This document shows, in pieces, positions 10,811 to 22,315 of a DNA stretch of 64,000 bases; the first letter of the stretch is position 1; each line of letters opens with the position of its first letter. Location: positions 205,001-269,000 of the forward strand of contig CALYLW010000683.1 of the NCBI GenBank assembly GCA_944989445.1, given 5' to 3'. The DNA is from Ampullaceana balthica (lineage: Eukaryota > Mollusca > Gastropoda > Lymnaeidae). Both the position numbers and the translations under genes were made by a program. A model generated the notes under the pieces. The model saw nothing but the letters and a program-made list of their open reading frames with translations. It was not told the origin of the DNA and did no database searches.

Positions 10811-11305
10811 CGTCAACCAACCAACCATGTTACGCCATCGACACACAACCCTGCATATGCTCCACTCGTCATAGAGTTTTAAAATATAAGAGATAATTAA
10901 AGAACTAAGTGATATTACACAGTAGTTAGTTGTGGCAAACTTTCGCACGCCTTCTTTACTGAATTTCTCTCTAACGATTGTACTGCAGACACCACTTATA
11001 ATATTAAACGTAATATCAAAATATTAGATTTATACTAAAACATCTTTAATAAAAGTACATTTATGTTATTTATAATCTCTAAGTTAATGTTACATTTACA
11101 ATGACTTGGAGCTTTTAAAATGATTTGAAATCCTCGGTAATTCACTCGGCCAGTCTACTGACCCCATTTCCTGTTGGTCAGTCTGTAATCCTCAAGTCCA
11201 TATTCATGATGAAGTCCTCGCAGATTGGGACCATAAAACCTACGCTAAGGGCTCGGATCTAGCGTACAACTACAGGAATGGAGCTAAAAACTGCTATCTG
11301 CAACC
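10811..11305. other. unique AT-rich sequence, no gene seen
   Basis: About 495 bp without a supported feature. Confidence 0.5.
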
Positions 11306-11401
11306 GGACATAAACGCTCGTAAGGGTACTGCCAACTGGACATAAACGCTCGTAAGGGTACTGCCAACTGGACATAAACGCTCGTAAGGGTACTGCCAAC
11401 T
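11306..11401. repeat. 32-bp tandem repeat, 3 copies
   Basis: The unit is GGACATAAACGCTCGTAAGG plus GTACTGCCAACT. The three copies are essentially identical. Confidence 0.93.
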
Positions 11402-11554
11402 CACACCAACAGTGGCTCCAGGCCGGTCAATACAAATCGTGGACTGAAGTGACCAATTCATGGTCTTTGGGGATGTCATGGTGGATCTCAAACTTAAAAG
11501 ACGCCATCTCCGATTGAAGTTATCTACCACCACTTCTTTCCCACAAACAATACC

Positions 11555-11905
11555 ACCTAGTTGGTCAGGGGTCAGGGGTCAAACAATACCACCTAGTTGG
11601 TCAGGGGTCAGGGGTCAAACAATACCACCTAGTTGGTCAGGGGTCAGGGGTCAAACAAACCCCTGTTGGTCAGGGGTCAAACAATACCACCTAGTTGGTC
11701 AGGGGTCAATTGTGTGAGGTCAACAGATAGATGAGACATGAAGTGAATGACCAAACAATACCACCTAGTTGGTCAGGGTTCGATTGTATGAGGTCAACAG
11801 ATAGATGAGACATGAAGTGAATGACCAATCAATACCACCTAGTTGGTCAGGGGTCGATTGTATGAGGTCAACAGATAGATGAGACATGAAGTGAATGACC
11901 AAACA
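11555..11905. repeat. two adjoining arrays, 36-bp then 73-bp units
   Basis: Units to about 11712 contain CAATACCACCTAGTTGGTCA and a doubled GGGGTCA. From about 11700 the same core is part of a 73-bp unit that adds GAGGTCAACAGATAGATGAG and CATGAAGTGAATGACC, present about three times. The longer unit appears to have grown out of the shorter one. Confidence 0.92.
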
Positions 11906-11934
11906 ACTATATCACATCTAATAGCTAATAGTTA

Positions 11935-12120
11935 CCACTATACTACTTAAGTTGTGAACATTTTACGTCTTACGTTTGTTATCACGTGACAGCCACACAC
12001 GCACGTCACAACGACGGCTTAGATTTGCTGACAATGACGTCTAATGTCACGTGACAGACGTGCACTTCAGACGTCACCACGACGGCTTAGATTTGACGTC
12101 TGGCTCAGGATGCCGTCGAC
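11935..12120. repeat. imperfect direct duplication of about 65-85 bp with TCACGTGACA
   Basis: TCACGTGACAG, then CACGACGGCTTAGATTTG (ACGACGGCTTAGATTTG in the first copy), occurs twice. CACGTG is a palindromic E-box, and TGACGTC-like words also occur. Without a neighbouring gene no regulatory role is claimed. Confidence 0.7.
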
Positions 12121-12177
12121 ATGTTCCGACTGTAAACACAGCTCTTGTGTTTGAAGGGTGCGATCTGTCATCTTATT

Positions 12178-12492
12178 GAATGTCTGGGCCAGTGGTTCTA
12201 AACTTATTGGATGTCTAGGCCAGTGGTTCTAAACTTATTGGCTATCTGGGCCTGTGGTTCTAAACTTATTGGCTATCTGGGCCAGTGGTTCTAAACTTTT
12301 TGGCTATCTGGGCCTGTGGTTCTAAACTTATTGGCTATCTGGGCCTGTGGTTCTAAACTTATTGGTTATCTGGGCCTGTGGTTCTAAACTTTTTGGCTAT
12401 CTGGGCCAGTGGTTCTAAACTTATTGGCTATCTGGGCCAGTGGTTCTAAACTTATTGGCTATCTGGGCCTGTGGTTCTAAACTTATTGGACA
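12178..12492. repeat. 31-bp minisatellite, about 10 copies
   Basis: The unit contains GTGGTTCTAAACTTATTGGC and TATCTGGGCC(A/T). Confidence 0.95.
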
Positions 12493-12567
12493 AGGTACTT
12501 TACGAGTATCAACGTTTGCTCTTCTGTTAATAAAAGCTCATGGGATAAAGAACTGGGAATCCTATTG

Positions 12568-12682
12568 TTGAACTCCAAGAAAAAGAGTTGACATCTAGAG
12601 ACTCCAAGAAAAAGAGTTGACATCTAGAGACTCCAAGAAAAAGAGTTGACATCTAGAGACTCCAAGAAAAAGAGTTGACATC
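12568..12682. repeat. 29-bp tandem repeat, 4 copies
   Basis: The unit is CTCCAAGAAAAAGAGTTGAC plus ATCTAGAGA. Confidence 0.94.
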
Positions 12683-12721
12683 CAAGTATCAATACTTTAG
12701 GACCAAGTCTTCACTGTACAA

Positions 12722-14512
12722 GATTTCGCTGATTCCAGAGTACTCATGTAGCTTGTGAAGTCCAGAGTACTCATGTAGCTAATGAAATCCAGAGAACTCA
12801 TGTAGCTAGTGAAGTCCAGAGTACTCTTGTAGCTAGTGAAGTCCAGAGTACTCATGTAGCTAATGAAGTCCAGAGTACTCATGTAGCTAGTGAAGTCCAG
12901 AGTACTCATGTAGCTAGTGAAGTCCAGAGTACTCATGTAGCTAGTGAAGTCCAGAGTACTCATGTAGCTAATGAAGTCCAGAGTACTCATGTAGCTAGTG
13001 AAGTCCAGAGTACTCATGTAGCTAGTGAAGTCCAGAGTACTCATGTAGCTAATGCAGTCCAGAGTACTCATGTAGCTAGTGAAGTCCAGAGTACTCATGT
13101 AGCTAGTGAAGTCCAGAGTACTCATGTAGCTAGTGAAGTCCAGAGTACTCATGTAGCTAGTGAAGTCCAGAGTACTCATGTAGCTAATGCAGTCCAGAGT
13201 ACTCATGTAGCTAGTGAAGTCCAGAGTACTCATGTAGCTAGTGAAGTCCAGAGTACTCATGTAGCCAGTGAAGTCCAGAGTACTCATGTAGCTAGTGAAG
13301 TCCAGAGTACTCATGTAGCTAGTGAAGTCCAGAGTACTGATGTAGCTAGTGAAGTCCAGAGTACTCATGTAGCTAATGAAGTCCAGAGTACTCATGTAGC
13401 TAATGAAGTCCAGAGTACTCATGTAGCTAATGAAGTCCAGAGTACTCATGTAGCTAGTGAAGTCCAGAGTACTCATGTAGCTAGTGAAGTCCAGAGTACT
13501 CATGTAGCTAGTGAAGTCCAGAGTACTCATGTAGCTAGTGAAGTCCAGAGTACTCATGTAGCTAATGAAGTCCAGAGTACTCATGTAGCTAATGCAGTCC
13601 AGAGTACTCATGTAGCTAGTGAAGTCCAGAGTACTCATGTAGCTAGTGAAGTCCAGAGTACTCATGTAGCCAGTGAAGTCCAGAGTACTCATGTAGCTAG
13701 TGAAGTCCAGAGTACTCATGTAGCTAGTGAAGTCCAGAGTACTGATGTAGCTAGTGAAGTCCAGAGTACTCATGTAGCTAATGAAGTCCAGAGTACTCAT
13801 GTAGCTAGTGAAGTCCAGAGTACTCATGTAGCTAATGAAGTCCAGAGTACTCATGTAGCTAGTGAAGTCCAGAGTACTCATGTAGCTAGTGAAGTCCAGA
13901 GTACTCATGTAGCTAGTGAAGTCCAGAGTACTCATGTAGCTAGTGAAGTCCAGAGTACTCATGTAGCTAATGAAGTCCAGAGTACTCATGTAGCTAGTGA
14001 AGTCCAGAGTACTCATGTAGCTAATGAAGTCCAGAGTACTCATGTAGCTAATGAAGTCCAGAGTACTCATGTAGCTAGTGAAGTCCAGAGTACTCATGTA
14101 GCTAATGAAGTCCAGAGTACTCATGTAGCTAATGAAGTCCAGAGTACTCATGTAGCTAGTGAAGTCCAGAGTACTCATGTAGCTAGTGAAGTCCAGAGTA
14201 CTCATGTAGCTAATGAAGTCCAGAGTACTCATGTAGCTAGTGAAGTCCAGAGTACTCATGTAGCTAATGAAGTCCAGAGTACTCATGTAGCTAATGAAGT
14301 CCAGAGTACTCATGTAACTAGTGAAGTCCAGAGTACTCATGTAGCTAATGAAGTCCAGAGTACTCATGTAGCTAATGAAGTCCAGAGTACTCATGTAACT
14401 AATGAAGTCCAGAGTACTCATGTAGCTAATGAAGTCCAGAGTACTCATGTAACTAATGAAGTCCAGAGTACTCATATAGCTAATGAAGTCCAGAGTACTC
14501 ATGTAGCTAATG
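12722..14512. repeat. 27-bp minisatellite, about 66 copies, with a 405-bp higher-order duplication
   Basis: The unit is GTAGCTAGTGAAGTCCAGAG plus TACTCAT. Rare variants (GTAGCC at 13261 and 13666, AATGCAG at 13189 and 13594, ACTGATG at 13336 and 13741) recur at exactly 405 bp, or 15 units, so a block was duplicated in tandem. The minus strand is open for 601 codons (12697-14502) as a 9-residue repeat, MSTLDF(I/T)SY. The differences between units are mainly amino-acid-changing (I/T, F/C, S/G), with no excess of silent changes, so I treat the frame as a by-product. Confidence 0.96.
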
Positions 14513-14664
14513 AAGCTGGGCGGTGCAATAAGTAGCGACCCAATGATAGTAGTTATCCCATCGACAATCAGAGGCTATTTAATACAGCAGGACTTGGGCC
14601 GGTCACAAAGAGAGACAGCAAACATGAGTGGACAGAGAACCTAGTTGGTTGGGGGCAGTGTACT

Positions 14665-14925
14665 TAGTGGGTAGTGTACCATTCAGGGCACTGAGTGGGG
14701 AACATTGTTGTACTGAGTGGGGAACATGGTTGTACTGAGTGGGGAACATTGTTGTACCGAGTGGGGAACATTGCTGTACTGAGTAGGGAACATTGCTGTA
14801 CTGAGTGGGGAACATTTTTGTACTGAGTGGGGAACATAGCTGTACTGAATGGGGAACATTGTTGTACTGAGTAGGGAACATTGTACCAAACGGGGAACAG
14901 TGTACTAAGTGAGGAACAGTAAACC
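14665..14925. repeat. 22-bp minisatellite, about 12 copies
   Basis: The unit is TTGTACTGAGTGGGGAACAT plus TG. It decays towards 14925 (GTGTACTAAGTGAGGAACAG). Confidence 0.94.
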
Positions 14926-15045
14926 ACGGGAGGAGATGGGGCTGTGAAACCATAATAAAGTGCATGAGAATCGACTAGGAGACAATGGAAAGATAAATAT
15001 ATTTGAAAAGATTCTCTCAACGTGTGGCAAGAGTCTAAATTTCTA

Positions 15046-16504
15046 TCTATACTAATAAAAGGCAAAGCCCTCACTGACTCATCACTAATTCTCCAACTTT
15101 CCGTGTAGGTAAAATGTAGGTAGAATCGTGAAACTTTGGGAAGTTGTTGAGTAGCCTCTCGCGACGAAAATTGGCGTAAAAGAATTTTAAATTTAACACT
15201 CTTGGGGGCCGGGGGCCCAAAAACGTTTTTAAAAATTTATATGGCTTATATAAAATATGGAAATTACTAATTCTCCTATTTCCCGAGTAGACAGAAGCAT
15301 GAAACTTTGGGAAGTTGTTGAGTACAATCCCACGATGGTAACGGGATAAAAAAAATATTAAAATTATCTCTTCCTGGGGGCCGGTGGCCCAAAATGAAGT
15401 TTTTTCCTAACATGAGCTATATAAAAACTAAAAATCACTCAATCTCCTATTTTCCATGTAGGTATTGCATGAAATTTTGGGAAGTTGTTGAGTACACTCC
15501 CGGGATGGTAACAGGCGAAATTTGTTTGTTTAATTATCACCACTAGGGGGCCCTGGACACAAATGTAGTTTTTCACCTTATATGAGCTAAATTACAATTT
15601 TAAAAAACGTTTGATACTGTGTAAATGTATTTTTAGAAAAGATAAAAACTTGATGGCCTATATTAAAATTCGTTAGGGCATTAAACTTGTATTTTTTCAA
15701 TCTTTTGTAACCTAGAGCCCCTAAACTCTTTTTTGTGAAAGTTTAAGACATTTTAACAGTTCGATTTCACTCGATTTTTTAAAAACAAATGTTAACTAAA
15801 AAATACATTCATCATTATCCTAATTGAATAAGCTGTTGTTTTGAACTATACTTATTACACCGATAGTGCTCCCGGCCCTTATTTTAGTTGTTTTAAAGAC
15901 GTATAATAGTCATATTTTATGCATCCCTCGGTCATTAAACTTTAGGAGGTTTTTGGGTACGCTCCAGCGAATGTTTCGGGCATTAAAAGTAAATGTTTTA
16001 AAAACATCACTAATTAGGGGCTTGGGGAACATATGCCATTTTTAACATTAGTTATATGAAAGGTAATTTAAAAAGTGGCTACTGAGTAACTGTATGAATT
16101 ATTGACCAAATTTGATTTTTTTTTAAAATCCTATAGGGTAGCGAACTTCTACGTCTGTTCCCTCGGGGCCGGGACCCAAAATATTTTTTTGTAAACATTT
16201 AAAGCTTTTTTTCCCTTTAGATTTTAAATAATTTAAATAAATATAGACGCGTATCTCTATCATGACCTAGATTGAAATCCTCAGACCTTATGAGATATGC
16301 ACATCCTGCATCCCTTTTGCACGGGGGTCCGTAATGTCATTTTAGTACTCATTTTATTTTACACGACCTTGAAAAATATTGAAAAACAAGTATATCCATC
16401 ATGATCCAGACTGAAATCAATTGGTGTTTTGAAATGGTGTGAAACGGGTTTTCAACGCTTACTAAAATCCTAACTTCCGCAGCAGAGCGCGGGTGTTTTG
16501 CTAG
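15046..16504 (+). mobile_element. non-autonomous Helitron (1459 bp)
   Basis: Starts TCTATACTAATAAAAGG right after an A and ends CTAG right before a T, matching the TC...CTRR termini and A|T target preference of Helitrons. A short hairpin, CCGC-AGCAGAGC-GCGG, lies about 12 bp before the end. The 5' end is nearly the same as that of the element at 54088. Inside, a motif with GAAACTTTGGGAAGTTGTTG recurs near 15130, 15300 and 15475 beside GGGGGCC-type runs, so the interior is built of diverged modules. There is no Rep/helicase ORF, so it depends on an autonomous partner. Confidence 0.9.
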
Positions 16505-17657
16505 TCAAATTATATATTCAAGTAAATGGCAAGAGAGGACATTTTTATATCTCTAAATATCTCATTGTTTCAGAGAGCCTCATAAGTTTGTCAGGGATAC
16601 ATGAATGCCAACCAGGGTTTATCCGCTGTAGTTTTGTTTATTTTAAGTGGCTGAAGTAAACTATTTTCACCAAGTAATTTCACATGTTAATTTCTATTGC
16701 AAAAAGCAGATGAGAAAACATAATTTTAATAAGTTTGGAATAATTTATTTGGATACTTAAGACATTGCCATCCTAGAACGTGTTAGATCGCCTGAGGACT
16801 TCGATACATAAGGGGGGGGGCAAATATCCAGCAGCTGGCAGACATTTTTTACCGAGCTGATGAAAGACGAGAAATTGTGTTCCATTGAGTTGAAGGTGAT
16901 GAGCTGTGAGATTGGAGTTAGGAAACCAATACAAACCCACATCAATCAAATCTACCTGGATGTTACCGCCTCGTTCCTCCCCCCCCCCTACTCTTTCGAC
17001 TTGTGTTTACTAGGGCTGGGAGAAAAGGAAGGGGGGCGGGGGTTCAAATGTCTGAGTGATCAACCGATAGATCCGTGTCAGGGGGCCAAAATCTGGTCGG
17101 AGTAAACGTTTGTGGGTCAACGGTGTTAGAAACCTGAAGTGTAATGTACAAGAGAACGATGGCTAAACAGGGTAACTTAACAGAACATTATGGCGAATCA
17201 AACTCTTAGCAAGTACCACAATGACGATACACTTAGCTTGTAATAGAAGATTATGGCAAATAATACTAATACGCTTAATAAAGATACGAATGACGATAAT
17301 AGCATTTTTCATTCACATTATTCAGGTAAATGGCAGCCTCGTTAGGTGTAACACTTTTCTTAAAATGTCTTTTTTTTTAAAATGAATGATTTTTCAAATA
17401 ATAAAAAAATGAAACTCAAATTGAAAATAATCGCATTAAAAAATTGTAACTTAATTAGATCGTGATAATATGTTTCCTAGTTATTTAGTATGAATATGTT
17501 CCTATTTATTTAGTATGAATATACCCACTTTTATGAGAGTATAATATTTTTTTACTTAGTTCTGAATTTCATGTGGATGCTAAAATATATGTCTGGTCAA
17601 AAGATTCAAGCTAACTCTAATGTTAGTAGGCGCCCATAACAAGGCATGAACACAGGA
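16505..17657. other. AT-rich unique sequence, no gene seen
   Basis: About 1.15 kb. G and C homopolymers lie near 16811-16820 and 16979-16987. Frames of 60-80 codons here show no recognisable protein. Confidence 0.5.
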
Positions 17658-17765
17658 TGTATATATTTATGTATATTTATATATATTTATGTTTATTTAT
17701 ATATATTTATGTATATTTATATTGATATATATGTATATTTATACATATTTATATATATTTATGTA
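17658..17765. repeat. AT microsatellite (TATTTATGTA type), left part
   Basis: Irregular TATATTTATGTA words. The same pattern resumes at 18635, so the two elements between appear to have inserted into one tract. Confidence 0.9.
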
Positions 17766-18185
17766 CTAGCGTATCACCCGTCAAAAATGACGGAAGTTTT
17801 CAGCTGAAATCTATTAATTTGGAAAAAATTCACTTTTTTTAGGGCGCCTACGGCGCAGACCTTTTTCAAAAGCCCAACTAACTTGTCCTTGTTTGATAAA
17901 TACGAAATATTAAACTTTCTGAAATGTACACAAAGTATTTTATAATATGTAATTTGTTTTTTGATTTTATAATTAACCATCATCAAATCCTCTATTTACA
18001 TTGTTCCCTTTTCCGAAATTAAAATATGAGCTAAAACAATGATGTCATATAATATTTTTTACAGCGCATCTTTAATTTGCACACCTTTTGATGCTTTGGT
18101 GCAGTAATTTGGTGCGCTGCTTTCTAAAATTAGTAGCGTCACGGACAGACACTACAGAAGTGACATTGCAAATTATATTGTTTAA
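17766..18185 (-). mobile_element. Helitron-like element, minus orientation (copy 1 of 2)
   Basis: Read on the minus strand it ends CCGTCATTTTTGACGG, a perfect hairpin, then GTGATACG and CTAG followed by T, which is a Helitron 3' end. The other end reads TTAAACAATATAATTTGC and lacks the usual TC, so the 5' boundary is uncertain. It shares most of its length with the next element. Confidence 0.7.
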
Positions 18186-18634
18186 CTAGCGTACACCCGT
18201 CAAAAATAACGGAAGTTTTCAGCTGAAATCTTTGTATTTTATAAAAAATGCGATTTCTTAGGGCGCACACGGCGCTGACTTTTTTCAAAAGCCCAACTAA
18301 CTTGTCCTTGTTTGATAAATACGAAATATTAAACTTTCTTATATGTACACAAAGTATTTTATAATAGGGGTTGCAGGGCGCCTGCGGCGCCCCGTTTCTT
18401 TTTTCGTTTTATAATTAACCATCATCAAATCCTCTTTTTACATTGACCACTTTTCCAAAATTAAAATATCAGCGAAAACAATGACGTCATATAATATTTT
18501 TTTACAGCGCATCTTTAATTTGCACACCTTTTGATGCATTGGTGCAGTAAATTGGTTTTCACCACTTAATGAAATTAGTAGCGTCAGGACTGACAGAAAC
18601 TACTTGCGTGACAATTGCAAATTATATTGTTTAA
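18186..18634 (-). mobile_element. Helitron-like element, minus orientation (copy 2 of 2)
   Basis: Head-to-tail neighbour of the previous element with no spacer. The 3' end has CCGTTATTTTTGACGG then GTGTACG and CTAG. Shared internal blocks include AAAGCCCAACTAACTTGTCC and GATAAATACGAAATATTAAA. Copy 2 has an extra GGGCGCCTGCGGCGCCCCG near 18377. No ORF. Confidence 0.7.
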
Positions 18635-18770
18635 TATTTATACATATTTATGTATATTTATGTATATTTATACATATTTATATATATCTATGTATATTTA
18701 TGTATATTTATATATATTTATGTATATTTATACATATTTATGTATATTTATGTATATATTTATATATTTA
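18635..18770. repeat. AT microsatellite, right part
   Basis: Continuation of the TATTTATGTA-type tract from 17658-17765. Confidence 0.9.
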
Positions 18771-19189
18771 ATTTTAACTGACACAACAAATATACAATTT
18801 GCCTTTGACAGGAAAGATCATAAATGATCAGAGACATAATGTACCATTTACTATGAAGAAAGAAATAACAACAACATATTAATTTGTTTTTATTCCAAAC
18901 AAACAAACAAATGGACTCAAAAAATAAGCTGGAATTTTACGTCATGGACAAGATATTTAATGACCAATTACCCTTTGTTCCAACACGGCGGCTGCAAATA
19001 AAGATCAGAAAACCTTGTTTACATTGATCAATATTTGTTTATTGGGGTAGGCTGGATTGTATGACGACATAAAGGTGTCATGAGTGAGTAGGTTTAGCTG
19101 GCGAACACCATTCGGCAAACAAACAAACAAACAAGGCTTTTATACACTGAGAGATTATACAAGTGAGCGGTCGTCAAACGGGGCAGAAT
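18771..19189. other. unique sequence, no gene seen
   Basis: About 420 bp with short (AAAC)n runs near 18896 and 19118. Confidence 0.5.
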
Positions 19190-19612
19190 ATGTGCAGAGA
19201 GGAAGAAATGTGTCACACTTGCTGGCCCATGACTATAAGAACTGTGTCACACTTGCTGGCCCATGACTATAAGAAATGTGTCACACTTGCTGGCCCATGA
19301 CTATAAAAAATGTGTCACACTTGCTGGCCTATGACTATAAGAAATGTGTCACACTTGCTGGCCTATGACTATAAGAAATGTGTCACACTTGCTGGCCCAT
19401 GACTATAAGAAATGTGTCACACTTGCTGGCCCATGACTAAGAGAAATGTGTCACACTTGCTGGCCTATGACTATAAGAAATGTGTCACACTTGCTGGCCC
19501 ATGCTATAAGAAATGTGTCACACTTGCTGGCCCATGACTATAAGAAATGTGTCACACTTGCTGGCCCATGACTATAAGAAATGTGTCACACTTGCTGGCC
19601 TATTGACTATAA
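19190..19612. repeat. 34-bp minisatellite, about 12 copies
   Basis: The unit is GTGTCACACTTGCTGGCCCA plus TGACTATAAGAAAT. Copies differ by single bases and small deletions. Confidence 0.96.
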
Positions 19613-19866
19613 GACTTGACAAGAAGAACAAGTCGTTCAAGAGATGGCAATAAAACATTGGACTTGGCGACGACAAGAAGAACAAGTCGTTCAAGAGATG
19701 GCAATAAAACATTGGACTTGACAAACAATATCACAAATACCAGTACCAACAAAAAAAAGTACAAACGGCAGTACATACACCCGTACAAACACAAGTACCA
19801 ACAAACAAAAGTACAAACGGCAGTACATACACCCGTACAAACACAAGTACCAACAAACACCAGGAC
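19613..19866. repeat. two adjoining duplications (about 54-bp units)
   Basis: The first has GACAAGAAGAACAAGTCGTT with CAAGAGATGGCAATAAAACA twice (19617-19725). The second has AAAGTACAAACGGCAGTACA with ACACAAGTACCAAC twice (19750-19860). Frames here are repeat-derived. Confidence 0.88.
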
Positions 19867-20279
19867 AAATAACACTCGAGTGTTGCCGCCATTTTAACAG
19901 CATTAAAGCCTGTGACGTCAAATCGAGGCGCTTGTCCCGCCGTTGCTTATGGTTAACCCGATTTGACCACAGCACAAAGGATGCAAGCTGGTAAAATTAG
20001 GACCAAGCCATTAGTCTGGTTCTCAAGATGAAACTGTAATTGGTGTGGAACCTTTCAACCAATCAATAGGACACCAGGACAACAAGACAACTCCACGGTG
20101 AAAAACTTCAATGACAACAGTAAAATGGTGGGCTTACATATCAAGGAATAATGTTGAAGAACTTGGGAGAAACCTTAACTCTTATGTAACATATGAAATG
20201 ATGTCTATGTTGGCTTAAGGCCAGGGGGGGGGAGTGTGGGACGGGGGTGGTCTTAAATTTGGTTTCTTGATATAATAGG
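19867..20279. other. unique sequence, no gene seen
   Basis: About 410 bp. A G run at 20224-20232. No supported gene. Confidence 0.5.
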
Positions 20280-20432
20280 AAGGTGACAAGATGATATGTA
20301 TATTACCTGGACAAGATGGTATGTATATTACCTGGACAAGATGGTATGTATATTACCTGGACAAGATGGTATGTACATTACCTGGACAAGATGGTATGTA
20401 TATTACCTGGACAAGATGGTATGTACAATACC
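20280..20432. repeat. 25-bp tandem repeat, 6 copies
   Basis: The unit is GATGGTATGTATATTACCTG plus GACAA. Confidence 0.95.
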
Positions 20433-20469
20433 TAAGCTAGGGTCCAATATGGTTTAACGTCCACATATC

Positions 20470-20583
20470 AAACATGTCGGCTATTATGTGGAAGCATTCC
20501 TTGTACTTCTTAGAGGCCGTGACAAATATGTCGGCTATTATGTCGAAGCATTCCCTGTACTTCTTAGAGGCCGTGACAAAGTT
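20470..20583. repeat. 54-bp direct duplication
   Basis: ATGTCGGCTATTATGT and CTTCTTAGAGGCCGTGACAA occur twice, 54 bp apart. It is followed at 20680-20720 by short GTGTACAATG-type words. Confidence 0.85.
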
Positions 20584-20720
20584 GTCAACTTTTCTGTTGC
20601 TTTCTTCCCAAATATTTGAACGTATTAAGAATTTAATCTACAGATTTCTTCAATGTTTACTAGTCAATGGAAACATAATGTGTACAATTTGTACAATGTG
20701 TATAATGTGTACACTGTGTA

Positions 20721-20865
20721 CAATGTTTCCTCTAAGGTTCGAAGGTAAGCAAAGTTGCATCCATTTTTCGTGAACCTTTTACGAAATTTGCTGCACGGTA
20801 ATTATAAACTGCTGCGCGGGGTCGGTCAAATATCTGCGGGGCCGCGCAGCTTGAAGGGAACATTG
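20721..20865. mobile_element. 145-bp hAT MITE (CAATGTT family, copy 1)
   Basis: Ends are CAATGTTTCCTCTAAGGTTC and, on the minus strand, CAATGTTCCCTTCAAGCTGC. Flanks are ACTGTGTA (20713-20720) and AATGTGTA (20866-20873), an 8-bp duplication with one difference. The GC-rich right part contains GGGGCCGCGCAG. It shares its layout with 62775-62947. Confidence 0.9.
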
Positions 20866-21095
20866 AATGTGTATATTCGAGACAATCGAGAGAAACACAA
20901 TGTGTATACAACCCATACACTCTCCAACAAGATCTGAACCAACCCATTTTTCCATCCAACAATATACCTCAACACCAACCATTTGACCATATGACCCTAA
21001 ATCTCTCCCCTACCTCCCCCCCACCCAATGCCAAGGATTTACCCTAACCTCCACTACCACCGCCGACAACTGCCCCCGCCCCCCCGCCCTTACAG

Positions 21096-21449
21096 TCTTG
21101 GAGGCACGTGAAGCGTGAAGTTGGTTTGTACGGAATGGATGTTTTATTGGATAATTTGGATCCGGCCAAACACACACCAATGGGCGTCCAAGAAATAGAG
21201 GTGGCAGCTATGAGGTCATGTGACTCGGTGCCGTCTCTACACAAGAGTGATGTCGAGGGTCACTGGTGGTATATGTTGGATGGCTGGCAACGGTTTGATT
21301 GTTTCCAATTATCCGAGTCACGTGACGCTACAACTAGAGCCAGGGATGGAAGTTATGACGCGGTGTTGGAATGGAAAGAAATAAACATGCAAGATGTCCG
21401 ACTCGTTTTGATGGCTCGAGGGAGAAACGAGGGCGAGTCTCTATTCCAG
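21096..21449 (+). CDS. possible internal exon of an unidentified gene (118 codons)
   Basis: An open frame of 354 bp follows a pyrimidine-rich stretch ending CCCTTACAG (21087-21095), like a 3' splice site. It could end at CAG|GTCTTA (21447-21452), like a 5' splice site, leaving phase 0. The translation is not repetitive and looks protein-like: GVQEIEVAAMRSCDSVPSLH, HWWYMLDGWQRFDCFQL, EWKEINMQDVRLVLMARG. I recognise no domain, signal peptide or membrane segment. The only in-frame ATG near the start is at 21135, and the frame is also open upstream of it. It runs directly into the 40-bp minisatellite, where a stop occurs at 21489. It could equally be a chance ORF or a decayed exon. Confidence 0.3.
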
Positions 21450-21462
21450 GTCTTATTTGGGG

Positions 21463-21744
21463 TCAGGCAATGCTTGGACATGAGGAGATAATAACTGAAC
21501 GGTCAGGCAATGCTTGGACATGAGGAGATAATAACTGAACGGTCAGGCAATGCTTGGACATGGGGAGATAATAACTGAACGGTCAGGCAATGCTTGGACA
21601 TGAGGAGATAATAACTGAACGGTCAGGCAATGCTTGGACATGAGGAGATAATAACTGAACGGTCAGGCAATGCTTGGACATGAGGAGATAATAACTGAAC
21701 GGTCAGGCAATGCTTGGACATGAGGAGATAATAACTGAACGGTC
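21463..21744. repeat. 40-bp minisatellite, 7 copies
   Basis: The unit is GGTCAGGCAATGCTTGGACA plus TGAGGAGATAATAACTGAAC. Nearly identical copies suggest recent expansion. Confidence 0.97.
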
Positions 21745-22315
21745 TAAACAAAAGCCACTCGTGGGTGGTAACAGTCCGTAAACACAAATGTAACACTCAC
21801 ACTTTTATTTTATTTACACACACTCTCTTACACTCGCCGATATCCTCAAACTATCCTAGTCTACATCCGCAACAATAAATAAATAGTGAACATTAGAAGA
21901 ACTGAAATGATATTGACTATCAACATGATTTCAACTATCAACTTAGAGCTATTGACACAAGAAAGATCTATCTATAGTAGATTAGTATTTACAAAAGATT
22001 TGTATTTACACAACATTGGTAAGTTATAAAGGTAAAGATGTTTTTTGAGGTATTCAGAAACAAACATTTAGTAATGCAACATTGATTGAATCTCTAGTAT
22101 GATGTCTGCTGTTATGTTGTTGATGGGGTGGGCGGGATGTCCGGCCCTTCTGTCTGTCTGCACGATGTCTGTTACCTTGGAAACACAGAGCAGACAAGGA
22201 TGTCAGTCTGACAACAGATAACACATATATATGTATATATATGTATATATTCAGTCAGTAATAAAGTAGATATATTCAGTCAGTAATAAAGTAGATGCTG
22301 TCAACAATTTAGATC
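21745..22315. other. unique sequence, no gene seen
   Basis: About 570 bp. It contains a (TATATG)n run near 22227 and a 25-bp duplication with TATATTCAGTCAGTAATAAA at 22246-22295. Confidence 0.5.

Noticed and set aside
12697..14502. 601-codon minus-strand ORF as a repetitive structural protein
   Set aside because: It is entirely a 27-bp array; unit differences are mostly non-silent, there is no signal peptide or non-repeat domain, and the frame ends just past the array.
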